Below are positions 11,241 to 23,999 of a DNA stretch of 64,000 bases, in pieces. The translations under genes and the position numbers were made by a program. The DNA is taken from positions 2,701,731 through 2,765,730 of the forward strand of contig NW_024881283.1 in the NCBI RefSeq assembly GCF_018691265.1, given 5' to 3'. The notes beneath the pieces are model-generated. The model searched no databases. It was given only the letters and a program-made list of their open reading frames with translations, and was not told the origin of the DNA. The stretch's first letter is position 1. Each line of letters opens with the position of its first letter. This DNA comes from Tyto alba. Taxonomy: Eukaryota; Chordata; Aves; Strigiformes; Tytonidae.

Positions 11241-13170
11241 CTGACCAACACAGCACTGTAAAATCATCCTGTGACCCCAGGCAAGCCCACTCTTTCCTCA
11301 GAGCAACACCAGTAGCACAGGAGCTGTGGAGAGCATGGAAAGCGGGTGCAGAACTGGCTGTCCAGGCCAGCACAGATGTGCCCACCTTGAGGAAAGGTCC
11401 TGTGGAGAGGCAGAATGTCCTGGGAGAAGAGCAGGACACCGTGTGCATGGAGGGCAGACGTGGAAAGAGAAATTATTTGCTGTGGGTGCCAGCTGAGGGC
11501 AGGGTGCCCTGTGGCTGGGGCAGCGGAAGCTGCCTGAGGAGTCCCAGGGCCAGGACTCTGTGCTGTCCTGGGGAGCGGGGCTGGCCCAGGAGCTGCAGCC
11601 TCCTGGGAGGAGATCTCCAGGCTATGACAGCAGGAGAGACACTGACAGTGACCTCCTTCTCCTCCTTTCTGCGGGGCCAGACCAGACTGGGCTGCTCTGT
11701 TCAGCTGGGGAGAAGGCTGGGGAGTGGCGAGAGCTGGAAAGGCTGGGATTTCTGGGCTTGGAAGTGCTGGACAAAGTAAAACACTGCTGTACCCCTAACG
11801 TGTGTGAATGTGCAAGGTCAGGGCACACAGCTGTGTCCTTGCACAGCCAGGCCTCTCCTGGGAGAGACATGAAGGACCATCACAGCAGGACCTGCTCTCT
11901 GCCCATGTGCACTGGACACCCCGGGAAAGCTGCCCCAGGGCAATCGTCACATACCAGTCAGTAACAACCACCATTTCCAGCATGGGCCTCTCACCCCAGC
12001 TCAGAGAGGTTGTTTATCCCTCCATGGAGGGACACTGAGTGACCAGGTCAGAAGTCCATGTTTGCATTGTACAGATGAGTCATGAGTATGCAAATTGTGT
12101 GCATGTGGGGAGATGAACCTAAATGAGCACAGATGCCCTCAGCTATTCCTGGGGATCCCATGAACGTCTGTGGGACAGACAGTGTCTCACAATCACTTCA
12201 CCTTGAGCGTACTGTCCCCTGGGAGCCTACCAGAATGCAGCACTGGGATGTGCTTCCTTGAGCTGAGGTCCCCGTGTCCATTCCTCATGCCTCGGGGCAC
12301 CTCAGAGGAGTGCAGAGCAGGGTGGTACACTGCGAGGCTGAGGTGCCCGCCAGCCTGTGGCAGCGGCAACTAGAAGCCAGAGAGACACTACAGTTGTGAT
12401 AGTGCACTACCTCTGCATGTGCAAGGGAAGGACTCGTGCCTCTGAACACCCCTGTGGGCATGAAGAGCACACGAGGCCAGATCAGATGTGGACATCATCT
12501 CCTCAGATGTGGTCCAGGGGGTCCCTGTTGTGGTGACAGCAACCTTGCCTGAGCCCACCATCCCCCCAATCCCCATCCCCATTCCCCCCAGTTCCTGTGG
12601 CCCTGTGCACCACACTGTCCCCATGTCCCCCCCAAATTCACCAATTCCCACAGGTGATCACCTCCAGCACCAGCCCAGCACCCACTGCCACCTCCCCTGT
12701 CACCACCACTCTCCCCAGTGTCCAGCCCATGGTCAAACTGGTGACAGTGGAGCCCATGGTCCTCAGTACCACAGGCAGCATCCAGAAGTACATCATGGTG
12801 TCCACACCCCCCACCAGTGACACCAATGTTTGCACCAGGACCCCTAAAGGTACCACCATTCTGGGACCCCAACTGTGCCCCTCCACCACTGCCTCTCCTG
12901 CTGTCCCCTCCACTGTCCCCCCCAAATCAGAGGCCTGAGAGGACTGTTCTAAACCGTCCCCACCACCACACTCAGGAAAGCTAATGGGACCCCTAGATGG
13001 TGGCAGACTCCCCCCAGTGACCCCACTGGGACCCCACTGCTCTGGGGATGGGTGGTGGCCTGGGTATCTCCTCACTGTTCCCATGTCCCCCACACAGTGT
13101 CCCCCAGTGTCCTGGAACCACTCTATGGGGACGAGGGGTGGCCTGGGGATCACCCAGTGTTTCCCTGTAT
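11241..13170. other. intergenic, GC-rich, with an unrecognised 113-codon ORF
   Basis: Most of this stretch shows nothing. From about 12540 to 13160 it is C-rich, with Pro/Thr/Ser-coding sequence and a short tandem similarity around 13030-13160 (TGGGGATGGGTGGTGGCCTGG and a diverged second copy). An ORF at 12597-12938 (+) is preceded internally by a good splice acceptor (TTCCCACAG at about 12645-12653). The peptide after it, rich in V, T, S and P, does not match any family I can name. It could be an old exon of an unrelated gene or chance in biased sequence. Confidence 0.3.
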
Positions 13171-14251
13171 TGTTGTCCTGGGTTTCAGTGAGTGGTGGGG
13201 TTGTTTTTCGTAGCAAGGGAGGGGGCTATAGGGCTGGCCCCTGGGAGAAGTTTCTTGAAGCTTCCCCAGCTCCAAGTCTGCCCCACCTCCGCACCAAGGC
13301 CAAGGCGGTCAACTGCGCCTCTGCGCTAATATGTTTAAGAAGGGACGTGGTGAGAAGGAGTGGGACTTGTAACGAGGAATTGCAGCAAGTGTGTGAACAC
13401 AAAGGTCAATGGAGGAACGGAGGAAGAAAGGAGGGGGGAGGTGTGCTGGAGCAGAGACCCCCCTGTATCCTCTGGTGAGATGACAGGTGGCCCCCCGCCC
13501 CGTCACCCATGAAGATCAATAGTGGAGCAGACACTGATTTATGGTCTGTGTTTTGCATAGATGACCAAGGTGACAGTGCCCGAAAAAAGCTGGGATCATG
13601 TGGGAAAAGGTAGACCCCGCTGTTGTAGTTCAGCGCTGGGAGGATTCCAGCATGTGGGGTTGTCCCACACCAGAGCATCTCAGGAAGGGCTGCAGCCCAT
13701 GGGAGGGACTCCAGTTGGAGAAAGTTGGTGCCCCACACTGGAGAAGCGTAGGGAAACACTGTGGCCAGTAGGAGGGAGTCACGTCAGAAAAAGTTTGTGG
13801 AGGACTGTCTCCTGTGAGAGGGGGACCACGCTGGAGCAGGGGAACAAGTTCCAGAAGCTCCCCCTACCAAAGATGGAAGGAAGTGGCAGCACTGCCTGCA
13901 CCCCCCATTCCCTGCCCCTGCACCGCTGGGGGAGGAGGTAGAGATATCGGGAGCAGAGCTGATCCCGGGAAGAAGAGAGGGGTGGGGGGAAGGTGTTCTC
14001 AAGATGGGGCAATGCTTCTCACTGGCTTACTCTGCTAAGTGTTGTTGTTAGTTTCTGTAATAAATCTATGTTCTCTTTTTCTTCCCCTAACAAGTTTGCC
14101 TTTTGCCTGTGACCATTATGGGTGATTTGCCCCTCCTGGTCCTATCTCGAAGCCCAAGCCTGATTTATTTGTCCCTTCTCATTGATGGGAAGGAAGGGAG
14201 GAGTGAGCGGCTGTGTGGTGCTCAGATACCCTCTGAGCTCAAACCACAACA
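13171..14251 (+). mobile_element. long LTR, avian ERVL-type
   Basis: The element begins TGTTGT and ends ACAACA, a perfect 6-bp inverted terminal repeat about 1.08 kb apart. Its 3' part has AATAAA near 14060 and a U5-like pyrimidine-rich tract. The general composition (GGAGGGACTCC, CCACACTGGAG, GGACTGTCTCC segments) is what I recall of avian ERVL LTRs; I could not check this against a repeat library. The 5-6 bases on either side do not match, so no target duplication is evident. It is either old or the remnant of a rearranged provirus. Confidence 0.65.
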
Positions 14252-14379
14252 GCTGAGCGTCCGGCTCAGACCTCAGAGCTGGCCCTACCTGGAACCAAAG
14301 GCAGGACGAGAGACTTCCTGAGCACAGGGCAGTCGCACCCTGCATTGTCCCAAGAGCTTATGCTGTAGAGACCCTCAGC

Positions 14380-14945
14380 TCCTGGTGGAGCTGAACCCTG
14401 AAAGCCTCCAGAGATGGAGATCACAGAGAGTCTCTGGGTGTCCTGCTGCACTGCAGCACCAGCCTGCTAGTCAGATTTTCCTGTTGCCCAGGGTGAAGCT
14501 CTCAAGAGGCACTTTGTGGCTGTTGCCTCTGCCATACCGTCTTCCGCCAGAGACCAGTTTGGCTCCACCATGATCTATTCAGGTAGGCGTCACCTGCCTA
14601 TAGAGTGCCCTGTGCCTCTCCTTCAGCAGGCTGAAGAGGCCTCGTTCCTTCAGCCTTTCCATATATGTCATGTGCTTCAGAGCCAAAACCTTATCACGAC
14701 AGACTTCCTCTGGACTTTCTCCAGTTTCTCCATCCACTCACTGAAAGGGGAAACCCACTGGTGCATATAGCATCCATCATAACTCCTCCCTTGCCCAACT
14801 CCTCAAGGCTGCTCCTCAGCCAGTCCTGTTAAAGCCTGTCCTGGAGCAAGGGGTTATTCTGCTCCTGGTGTGGACCTTGCCCCCTTCTCCTTGCAAAACC
14901 CTCCTCCTTGTACATCTTCAGGAGATTTCTGTTGGCCAAATAGGA
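14380..14945 (-). mobile_element. CR1 LINE fragment
   Basis: On the + strand the order of phrases (GGATGGAGA, CCTTCAGCAGGCTGAAGAGGC, CAGCCTTTCC, TCTCCAGTTTCTCC) is that of the reverse complement of the 3' part of CR1 ORF2. It is diverged, and its reading frame is broken. The boundaries are approximate. Confidence 0.6.
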
Positions 14946-15829
14946 AACTGTGCCAAGGTACCTAAGGACTGAAACTTCAACATTTCAGCATTTCAGGCTC
15001 ATGGGCCAATGCCTCAAACAAGATAACAATATGAGGAGTTGAAAGACACTACAGGTAATGAAAGAGAATTTTGTGTTTAAAGGGGTTGCCGCCCAAGGAG
15101 CAAAATGCTACAGCAGCCATGTCAGCAATACTAAAAGAGGGTACAAAAAAAGAAATGCATGGCCAATGGAGAAAGCATTAACAGGCTAGGCTATTCTTTT
15201 TGGAGGGTATTAGGATAGTGAAAGAGAAATTAAGGAGGAGGAGGAGGAGGAAAGAGGGAATGGTAACATTGAGGGGGTGGTTAATGATGGGGGAGAGAAG
15301 AATCATCAGAGTTTGAAAGTGAAGGCACACGAGTGAGACCCCGGTGTGATGTGCTCTGTATTCACGCCCTGCCCTGCACCTGCGTGACAGGGAATGGCCA
15401 GCCCTTGCCTCACTGCAGTGGGATGCAGGGGCTGGCCCAGGGGCACTGAATCTGTCTGCGGTGCCCAGCACGGTGCCTGTAGCACGACCAGGCTGAATGG
15501 GGGGAGGTCCCTGCAGAGGGCCTGTGGTGTTCATGTCAGCGACACTCAGTTGTGCTGGAAAGTCCCAGTATCTCATGTAGCACTACTGGCCTGTATTTGC
15601 ATATCCTGTATTTGGATATTAAACTGAGATTCATCTGCACTAAATTAGGTTAAGCACTGAAGGGATGTACATGAGAAAACTGCCATTATATTCAAAGGAC
15701 AGGTGGGAAACTCAGCTAATGACAAAAGGAAGGAAAGGCTTAGATCTTCCTAGGGTACATGATTCCATTTGGTCAGATAAATATCTCTTTAGGCTGCCAT
15801 GCACATACGGAGTAGGGAAACGTTCAGTC
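14946..15829. other. intergenic, nothing recognised
   Basis: Short ORFs only, plus a small AGG-rich run near 15234-15252. No match to other parts of the window was seen. Confidence 0.35.
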
Positions 15830-16709
15830 ATCCTAAATGTGGGCATCTGCTGTTGGGCAAAGGAACTCACAACCAGGCTCCAGGATGCTGCCCCCAGATG
15901 CTGCCCCGTCTGTCAGAGTTGCTCCACCAGAGCTTGAAGCTACTTGTACTTATCTGGAACCACCTCTGGCACCCCAAATGTCACCAGGTATTTGTCTAAG
16001 GAGCTCACTGCTGGCCTCCATCTCCATTAATTTGCAGGGCAGATGAGACAAGCTTCTCACATGCAGGTGCCTATTTTGTGCACACCTGAACTGAGGAGAG
16101 AGGAAACCCAGGTCTGTGGGTTTGTGACAACCATGAGAAGGAGCTGAATCCCCTTCTAGGCCCAGGACCACAAGTCTAGAGTGAGATGCCTCAACAGACT
16201 CAGCTGAATCAGTTCCTCATCAGGGGTAAAAGAAATCCCTCCTTGTCACTGTCTGCAAGTCCTGTCTGATATTAAGACAAGAAAAGATGAATCTTATACC
16301 TAAGTGTTTTCCTGATAAGAGAAATGACACTGCTGAAAATAAGCATTTCTCCCCAGCTGAGGGAGGGAACATCAGCGATTCCTTCAGCCTGGTTCACAGC
16401 AGTTCCCCTGGAGCCCCAGGGACACCCGGAGGGAGCCCAGAGGGGACAGAGAAAGTGCCGCCTTGGGCTGGTCCCCTGCTGCTGAGCTGGGCCAGGCTCC
16501 TGGGCCGGAGGGAGCTCCTGGCCAGTGAGCAGTGCTTGTGAGAGACAGCTCTGCCCAGGAGCAGCTCCTCTGCAAAGCGCAGCAGGGCTGGGGGCACTGC
16601 CTGCAGGCACCCAGGGCAGAGCAGCGAGGCAGGGAGAGGTTCCAGGCAACGTGGAGTGGGAGGATGCTGAGAGCTCACTGCAGGAGAAATCTTCACAGCC
16701 CTTGACTCG
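15830..16709 (+). promoter_or_regulatory. upstream region and putative non-coding exon 1 (OR at 18461)
   Basis: From about 15830 the stretch matches, in reverse orientation, 50805-51700 upstream of the OR at 48687-49622. The match is continuous over roughly 0.85 kb with small gaps. Block B proper is about 16200-16709. It ends at the donor GTAAGT (16710-16715). Shared ORFs between copies are frame-broken, so the exon is inferred to be non-coding. No TATA box is obvious, which is usual for OR promoters. Confidence 0.55.
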
Positions 16710-18437
16710 GTAAGTCTGTGGGTGCAGGGTAATGTACCTGAGAGTCCTGGAGGGTCTCTTAGAGCTGGCCCATCCCAGAGCAGATAGGATCTGGCAGGAT
16801 GGCTCTCAAGGTTTCTTTTGTGTGGAGAAGGACATGGTACAGAGCAGGGCTTCCCTGCTGCACCCTCAGAGGGACAGGGCATCCCATCTCCCTTTTCCTG
16901 GGGCTGGCTGCAGGGGTGTGCAGCCGGGTGTGCAGGCAGGGGTGCCCAGGGCTGTCCTTCCCAGCAGGGTCCCTGCACCCCAGGGGGCTGTGTGCTGGGG
17001 CAGGGACTCTGCCGCCTGCCAGGGTCAGCACTCAGCCTGCCCGGGGAGCTCCCCACGGCACTGTGGGGAGAAGCTGTGGGGGGAAGGAGAGACCCCCGCC
17101 AGGGCAGGCTCCTTCTGCTGTTGAGAGAGATTGCTGAGTGTGTCAGGACTGCTCACAGCTCCAGACCACCTTCAGGATATTACCTGGGGGATGTTTCAAT
17201 GGGAAGGACAAGGCAGGGGCTACCTGAAGCAAAGTCACTTTCTAGAGTCTGTGCTTTCGGTTTCCTGCTGTGATGGGGAGGCACAGAGATGTTAATGGAA
17301 ATGTCATGTTTGTACAAGACACCGAGACTCCTTGAGCATTGCAGTGACAGGTTAATAGGTCAGCAAGGAATTCATAAAGCCCTTCCCCACCTTCAGCCCA
17401 ATGATCAGCATCAACATCATCCTCAGGGTTGATCTCAGTTGTTCTTTAGGGCCTCCAAACACTGAGCTATCCTTAGACTATGCATGCTGTCAGGAGGTGT
17501 CTGCAGGGCAGAGCTGAGCACGCAGTGGGTCGGATGGGGGCTGTGGGCACTGACAGGGAGGAGACATGGGGACAGAGAAAGAGCCCCTGGCAGGGACAAC
17601 TCCAGGCAACAGAGAGGACCGGGAGAGAGAGGGAGAGGGAGCTGCTCCCAGAGACAGGGAGGGAGGGGGCATTCAGGCAACTCCCTGCCATCCCCTGCAG
17701 TGCAGACCCCTCCCCTGCTCTCTACTCTCACTCAGCAGAGCTTCTGCCCCAAGGCCATGTGTTCCCAGGCTTCATCACCCAGATGGCATCCTGACAATTT
17801 AGGAGTTTGAACATCCCAGTACCTGTCTCTCTCCCCCGTCCTGCCTCCCTCAGCAACAGCACTGGGGCATGTCTCTGCATTTCCCCTCCTGTCTGTGCTG
17901 CCCATGTTCTTGCCCTCAGTCCCTCTGGGGAGAAGTGTTTCAGCTGCAGCTCAGACAATGAAACAGTGGGTCTTGCCCTGTATATGTGTCCAGGGGAGAA
18001 AAGTGCCCCAGCCCATCCTAACCCGGAGGGCTCAGGGCAACACAGTGCTTGGGGACGGGGAATGAGCTGGCTCTGTCTGCTCACTGCAGCTGTGGCACAG
18101 CCAACAGTCTCTCTGAGGTTGTCCTCCTGGAAGATGCTGAAGAGCACTTCTGCATTACGAGTGAATTATAGCTGACATGAACTGTTGATTTCATACCCTT
18201 TCTGTCATACCCTCTGCTGTAGAGAAGGGCTGACTCCTCCAGAGCTGATGGGCCAAGCCTACTCGTCCTGGAAACTCACTCAGCCTGCACAGCCCAGACA
18301 TCTAGCCTGAGAGACAAGCAAGGAGGGAGGTAATGTGTGTTTGGGTAGGAACAAGGGACAGAGCACTGACTAATGCATAGAGATTTGCTCAAAGAATTCT
18401 GCCCTAACTTCTCAGTATGCTTTTCCTCCCGGGACAG
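16710..18437 (+). other. putative 5' intron of the OR at 18461
   Basis: GTAAGT starts at 16710. The acceptor AG is at 18436-18437 after a pyrimidine-rich tract (TTTTCCTCCCGGGACAG). The intron is 1.73 kb. It contains a block at about 16840-17130 shared with the intron of the OR at 48687-49622 and partly with the one at 3590-6414, and block A at 17470-17720. The remainder (17800-18400) shows nothing recognisable. Confidence 0.6.
17470..17720 (+). repeat. OR-cassette conserved block A (copy 2)
   Basis: It matches 5560-5850 (-), 30720-30920 (+) and 49890-50110 (-), at the equivalent place between exon 1 and the coding exon. The core GTCTGCAGGGCAG is intact. Confidence 0.6.
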
Positions 18438-18460
18438 GTCCCCATGCTCTGAGGCAGCGC

Positions 18461-19420
18461 ATGTCCAACAGCAGCTCCATCACTGATTTCCTCCTCCTGG
18501 CATTTGCAGACACACGGGAGTTGCAGCTCCTGCACTTCTGGCTCTTCCTGGGCATCTACCTGGCTGCCCTCCTGGGAAACGGCCTCATCATCACCGCCAT
18601 CGCCTGCGACCACCACCTCCACACCCCCATGTACTTCTTCCTCCTCAACCTCTCCCTCCTCGACCTGGGCTCCATCTCCACCACTGTCCCCAAAGCCATG
18701 GCCAATTCCCTCTGGGACACCAGGGACATCTCCTACTTGGGATGTGCCGCACAAGTACTTCTGTTTCTCTTCTTGATCTCAGCAGAGCTTTATCTCCTCA
18801 CCATCATGGCCTATGACCGCTACGTTGCCATCTGCCAACCCCTGCACTACGGGACCCTCCTGGGCAGCAGAGCTTGTGTCCACATGGCAGGAGCTGCCTG
18901 GGGAAGTGGTTTCCTCTATGCCATACTGCACACTGCCAATACATTCTCACTGCCATTCTGCCATGGCAATGCCATAAACCAGTTCTTCTGTGAAATCCCC
19001 CAGATTCTCAAGCTCTCTTGCTCAGGCGCCTACCTCAGGGAGGCTGGGCTTATTGTGGCTAGTATCTGTGTATTTTTAGGGTGTTTTGTTTTCATTGCAG
19101 TGTCCTATGTGCAGATTTTCAGGTCTGTGCTGAGGATCCCCTCTGAGCAGGGACGGCACAAAGCCTTTTCCACGTGCCTCCCTCAACTGGCTGTGGTCTC
19201 CCTGTTCCTCAGCACTGGCATGTTTGCTTACCTGAAGCCCCCATCCATTTCTTCCCAATCACTGGATCTGGTGGTGGCTGTTCTGTATGTGGTAGTGCCC
19301 CCAGTGTTGAACCCCCTCATCTACAGCATGAGGAACAAAGAGATCAAGGTTGCCATTAGGAACGTGATTTCACAGCTGTTTCTCAATACTGATAAACTTC
19401 CCTTCTCTCTGCACACGTGA
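18461..19420 (+). CDS. olfactory receptor, OR14-like (gamma-c), intact
   Basis: This is a 319-residue odorant receptor with the complete family set: N-S-S at 3-5, GN at 39-40, LHTPMY at 53-58, cysteines at 95 and 177, MAYDRYVAIC at 116-125, KAFSTCLP at 234-241 and PVLNPLIYSMRN at 281-292. The start is the conserved MSNSSS methionine, 23 nt after the splice acceptor. The C-terminus is odd: after IYSMRN the paralogues end 20-22 residues later in QQ or QQE, while this protein follows an unrelated tail of 27 residues ending in SLHT. In TM6 the usual CLPHL is CLPQL. Frame and length are otherwise normal, so the gene is probably functional. The ligand is unknown. Confidence 0.95.
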   Translation: MSNSSSITDFLLLAFADTRELQLLHFWLFLGIYLAALLGNGLIITAIACDHHLHTPMYFFLLNLSLLDLGSISTTVPKAMANSLWDTRDISYLGCAAQVLLFLFLISAELYLLTIMAYDRYVAICQPLHYGTLLGSRACVHMAGAAWGSGFLYAILHTANTFSLPFCHGNAINQFFCEIPQILKLSCSGAYLREAGLIVASICVFLGCFVFIAVSYVQIFRSVLRIPSEQGRHKAFSTCLPQLAVVSLFLSTGMFAYLKPPSISSQSLDLVVAVLYVVVPPVLNPLIYSMRNKEIKVAIRNVISQLFLNTDKLPFSLHT

Positions 19421-19684
19421 CTCACAGGGTATCCCATTTCAGGCCTGTGGGGTTTTTTAATGTTATCATTTTCACCATTTGATTTATCATCAGTGTTTAT
19501 GTTCTCATTCCCAACATCATAATGTTATTATTATAATTTTTGGTAATCTGCAGTTATTTTGATCCTACAGAAAAGTTTAGATTCAATTCACTTGTACTGA
19601 GATATGACTCTGCTCTGACTCCTGGAGCCTGTAGAAAGTATGTCTAACACTGGGTAAGAGCCAACGCCCCCATAGGATGTCTAT

Positions 19685-19690
19685 AATAAA
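19685..19690 (+). promoter_or_regulatory. poly(A) signal of the OR at 18461
   Basis: AATAAA lies 265 nt after the stop codon. It is followed by sequence homologous to that after the AATAAA of the other three OR copies (a shared TTCTTCCAAAGCTG landmark in three of them). Use as a cleavage signal is inferred. Confidence 0.6.
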
Positions 19691-20300
19691 ATGGGATCTC
19701 CCCAGTGCACTGCTGTAAAGTTGGGCTCTTCTTCCAAAGCTGTTGCCAGGAATAGGCACAAGCAACTGCTCCCCCAGAGAGCCTGTTCCCCATGGATTCA
19801 GGATCCAAGAGCTCAATGTCATGGTATGGCCTGTCAGAGACTAGGGGTGGGATTTAAGAATAACCATTTGGTGTCTAGTGACACTGGAGATGGTGAATGG
19901 CCACTGAATTCCATTCCCATGGTTGTCCCACAAGTGACATGCAGATGATGTCCTTAAGGAGGGGAGCCTGGAGCTGCCTGAAGAGCATGGGGTATCTCCA
20001 TGGACAGCAGGTGCCTGGGGCCAGCAGGGACTGGAGACCCATAAAATGAGAGATCACCCAAGGTGGGGAGTCACTCAAAGGGAAAGTGCTAAATCCAGGT
20101 ATCTTCAGGAAAACAAGGACTCTGCAATCCCAGAGGAGGCCATGGGGACACAGCAGGCACAAGGAAAGGAGGCTGCAGAGCGATTCATCTCACCCTCAGG
20201 CACAGCCAAACACCTCTGCTCCCCTTGGAAATGCACCATAGACCCTCCCTTCAAGCACTGCCACCTCCACAGACACTTTGGAAGGGGGTTTTAAGCAGTG
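19691..20300 (+). repeat. 3' flank of OR cassette
   Basis: The first 100 bases match the 3' flanks of the ORs at 31214 and 48687 and, beyond its LTR, the one at 2628. About 19930-20240 also matches 10820-11240 downstream of the receptor-less cassette. No coding sequence is recognised. Confidence 0.5.
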
Positions 20301-23300
20301 ATCCCTACAGATCATGGGGCCATATGGAGAGCACAAGGAGGGGGCCAGGAGAGGCTGCCCAGAACAGAGTAAGGATGGGGGGAGATCAGAAGGGAGGTGA
20401 CCTGGGCTGGGCAACAGCCTCCAATTGAAAAATGATGATGTTCAGCTAAATCAAGGCAATGTCCAGACTCTGGGTCTGTTGGTTGTTGCTGAGCCACAAG
20501 TCCTTGCTGTCCTGGTGCTCCAGCAGGCCGGGGAAGTGGCTGAGGAAGGAGTGGTGCCCCTAAGCTCGTCCTCCTGTGTGGAGCTGGCCACAACAGCCTG
20601 CCTGCATGGCCCTAGGGGGTCCCAGTGAAGTCATGCTTGGAGAGTAGGTTGTGATTAGCATTGCTCTGAGTCCGTGTGATGGATGATCTGGGTGGGCATC
20701 ATGAGGGGGAGGAAATGGCATGAAATCACAAGGACAAGAAGCAGTAGGGGAAATTTCAGATGAGGTTAAGGAAATAAAAAAAAACCCAAACCCACAATGA
20801 CAGTGGGCCAGCACTGGGCCAGGGGACTGTGAGTTGCAAAGCTCTAGTAAGTACATGAAGATGTGGAAATGAAGAATTGGTGGTTAGCAAAATTGTAAAC
20901 TGACCCTCAGACTAGAAGTATGGTTGTGAGTAAATGAAGCAAGAGTGCGGAACACCCTGTTGAGAGTGTGATGAGTGAGTGGTCAGTAAACAGATTAGAT
21001 CTGAAGGTCAGTAGGATGGGAAAAACAGAAATGAAAGATATAAACACTTGGTAATAAATTGGGAGTTTGCATGCAGGATGGCAGCGTTTGCTCTTGGTAA
21101 TGCTCCCCCTTCACAAACTGAAGTGCGTTTGTCATGATTTGGCGTGTTGCCCCAATCCCGGCTGGACCAAGACCAACACCCCACCATTTGGATTCCGTTC
21201 TTTACGTAACTGCTCCCATCCATAAACCAAGTACCTTATGTCTAGAAGGAGTTCCTTGATTCTCTAGAGAGAACTACCATGTTTTAATACTTCATACGCT
21301 GACACATATTGCAGTGGGGGGTGTATGAGCAAAAGGACCCATCTGTGTCTGAGGAGCTTATAGAAAACTCACATGCACTTCTACCCCTGCACCACTGCGC
21401 TGCTTCTGATCTTTGGGCAAGGAGAGAAATGGTGGAAATTCAGAAGGATGCTACTTGTCATCTGCAGATGCTGTCCCTTTAATGGAGCAAACATTTGTTT
21501 AACTTCATGGTATGAGTCTTAGGGCTTGACAGTGGAATTCATTCCCGAAGCAGCAGGCAGTTACAGGATCTTAAGGGCTAAAGGTTTCCTAGAGGCAATC
21601 AGTTCACAGCTGGGAAAGCACTGCTGTATCGAACGGCTAACACTAACAGTTAGCAGCGTAGCTGATAAGGGATGAAGGGTAGCTGAGAATATCCTTATTG
21701 TCTGACTTGCAGTCTGACACGTCTGCTAACAATCTAAGCTTATGATGAAATGTTTGACTGCCAACTACCATCTGAGCATGGTCTCTTTTCCTTTGAGAAG
21801 AAGCACAAAGGATGTGCCTGTGGAATACAAGTTCAGCTACTTTATTGCCACGTGATTTAATGACCAGTCACATCATGTGCTGATAACCATTCCGCTTATA
21901 AAGCATAACAATGCAGGATCATCTCAGGAGGGTATAATGAATGTGGGATTCAGTTTTAGAAAACTGCTGCATCTGTTTTGGAGGTTTTTAATTATAGATC
22001 CAGCATGTTGTGTCAGAGAACAGGGTAATGAATTCCTTATTAGAAATTTTCCCGTTCCCACAAAAATATTAATTTTTAGGGAAAAAGGAAAAAAAAGCTG
22101 TCTGATGTGAAATCCACTTCGGAATAGTGCAGTGGAGATGGTGCGCATTGCTGTCTTTGTCAGAATTCTTGATGGAAGTAAATCCCATATCAGTTCTACA
22201 CGTAGCATAATCATTGTGCAGGAGATTGTTTTCCCCTCTCAACCGCTCACACTAATTGGCTGTACACGTACACCATTTCTTTTAATGGCCTATCCACTTA
22301 TTTCTGATGTGGCATTTTGCTGTGGGGTTTTAAATCATTTCTTTCAGCTCCACTCTAATGTCCCTGGCGTTTTGCCTGGTTTTATCTGAAAGTTTTTTTC
22401 AAGACTGTTTCAATGGTTATTGTTCCGTGAGAATACAACACTAAACTTGGGGAAGTTCCAGCTGTGGTGCTTGGCTTAGCTTTTGGTCCCATATGCCCTT
22501 TCCAAACATTCTCGATGCAGTAATGGGAAGCTCATGATCAAGTGTCCAGAGAAGTCACTTTCCCCAACAGTACTGTCCGAGGGTCTCTGGTCGCATTCCC
22601 CAGTTTACCACAGTTGTTTGCATGGAAATTCCTGACACAGTCTTACTAGGAGTAACAGTTCATATGCAAGACAAGATCTGTAGTACTATAAAACCACTGT
22701 AAAATATCAGTTCTGAGATTGGGGTGGGAGGAGGCAAGAATTGGCAACTCAAAATATGACAGAGGTGCAGTATGCCACCATTGTCTTTGACTAATTACAA
22801 GAGCTATCTGGTGGAATAGTGTGGCAGGGGTTTTTACCTGTATTGCTCCATAGGACTGGTGACTGTATGACCTGCAGTGTTAACAAAGACAGAATTACTT
22901 CTGGTTTGTGCTTTTATTCCTGCTTCTCCTATGTTCTTTTGACTTCAAAGATGTAACTGGGCTCTTTGGAGGAGCTCTTTGCTACTGAAATTGTGCAAAT
23001 AAACTGGTTATTTGTGTGTGTTAATAGGTTAATTGTCAGTTCTATCTCTGATTTTCAGCTTCTTTACTGCCTGAAAGGTGACAAAATGAGGCAAAAAAAT
23101 CCAGAGGCATTTCATTTTCTTTCTAAACCTCTTTTCTCTAGGCTTCTGAAATGTGTTTATGTACAGGCCTCCATCCTAACGAAGGACGCTTTGAGGGTCC
23201 TGGGGAAGTCTGCTATTCCCTTGTTTCACAAGGGCTGTGATTTACTACAGTGACCTGAGTGCCTGAGTACTCTCATTTACAGCTAGATTTTTATTTTTGG

Positions 23301-23999
23301 TTTTTTTTTTTTTTTGGGGGGGTGGGTGGGGTTTGTTTGTGCATCCTCTGGGTGCTTTAGTTATGCTAACATCCTGCTGTATATGTGAGGGATGGGCTGG
23401 TGTCACAGAGCTCACAGTGATGGGCAGTGGAGTTACTGGGTGGAATTAAAGGAGTAGGTAATTTTGCTTTGCCTATTTGGTTTTCTTTCCCCTAGACACT
23501 GACGTCTTTTGCTTTTCAGTGAGTGAAGAAGGGGTACCAATAATTTTTTTTGTTGCTTTTGTTTTTTGTTTTTAATTACCTGTTACATGTATTTATTTTA
23601 GATTTGCTTATCTGCAGTCATGGTAGAGGGCATGGAGCAGAAAGGCCCAGTCAGCATTAGAGGCTTTTGGACATACTCTGAAATGATGACTGTCACAACT
23701 CGCTGCTCAGCATTCTGAGGAAATAATAATTTTTCTTCCTAAAAGGGAAACATATTCAAGAGCCCAGAGCTGTAGACCTCAATCTACCATGACAAGGGGA
23801 TATGCAACTTGGCTCCCCCTTGCTTGTTTCCATCCTTCCCCCTGTGGCATTTTTGACGTGCACCTGCTGTCCTTGTCTCTTTGCTGTAATTTTGTACATG
23901 TCCTTGTGGCATTTCATGGTGGACGTAAATAGAACATGTTGAGAGTTTTGCTTTGTAGCTAGAGTTTTTTAACTTTTCTTTAACAGATGCTGTTTAGGG
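20301..23999. other. intergenic, AT-richer, nothing recognised
   Basis: This 3.7-kb stretch lacks OR, CR1 or retroviral matches that I can see. Homopolymer T and G runs occur at about 23290-23325. Composition is more AT-rich than the OR units. The longest ORFs are under 100 codons and show no domain. Confidence 0.4.

Noticed and set aside
13165..14257. Target-site duplication around the LTR at 13171-14251
   Set aside because: The flanking hexamers do not match, although the terminal inverted repeat is perfect.
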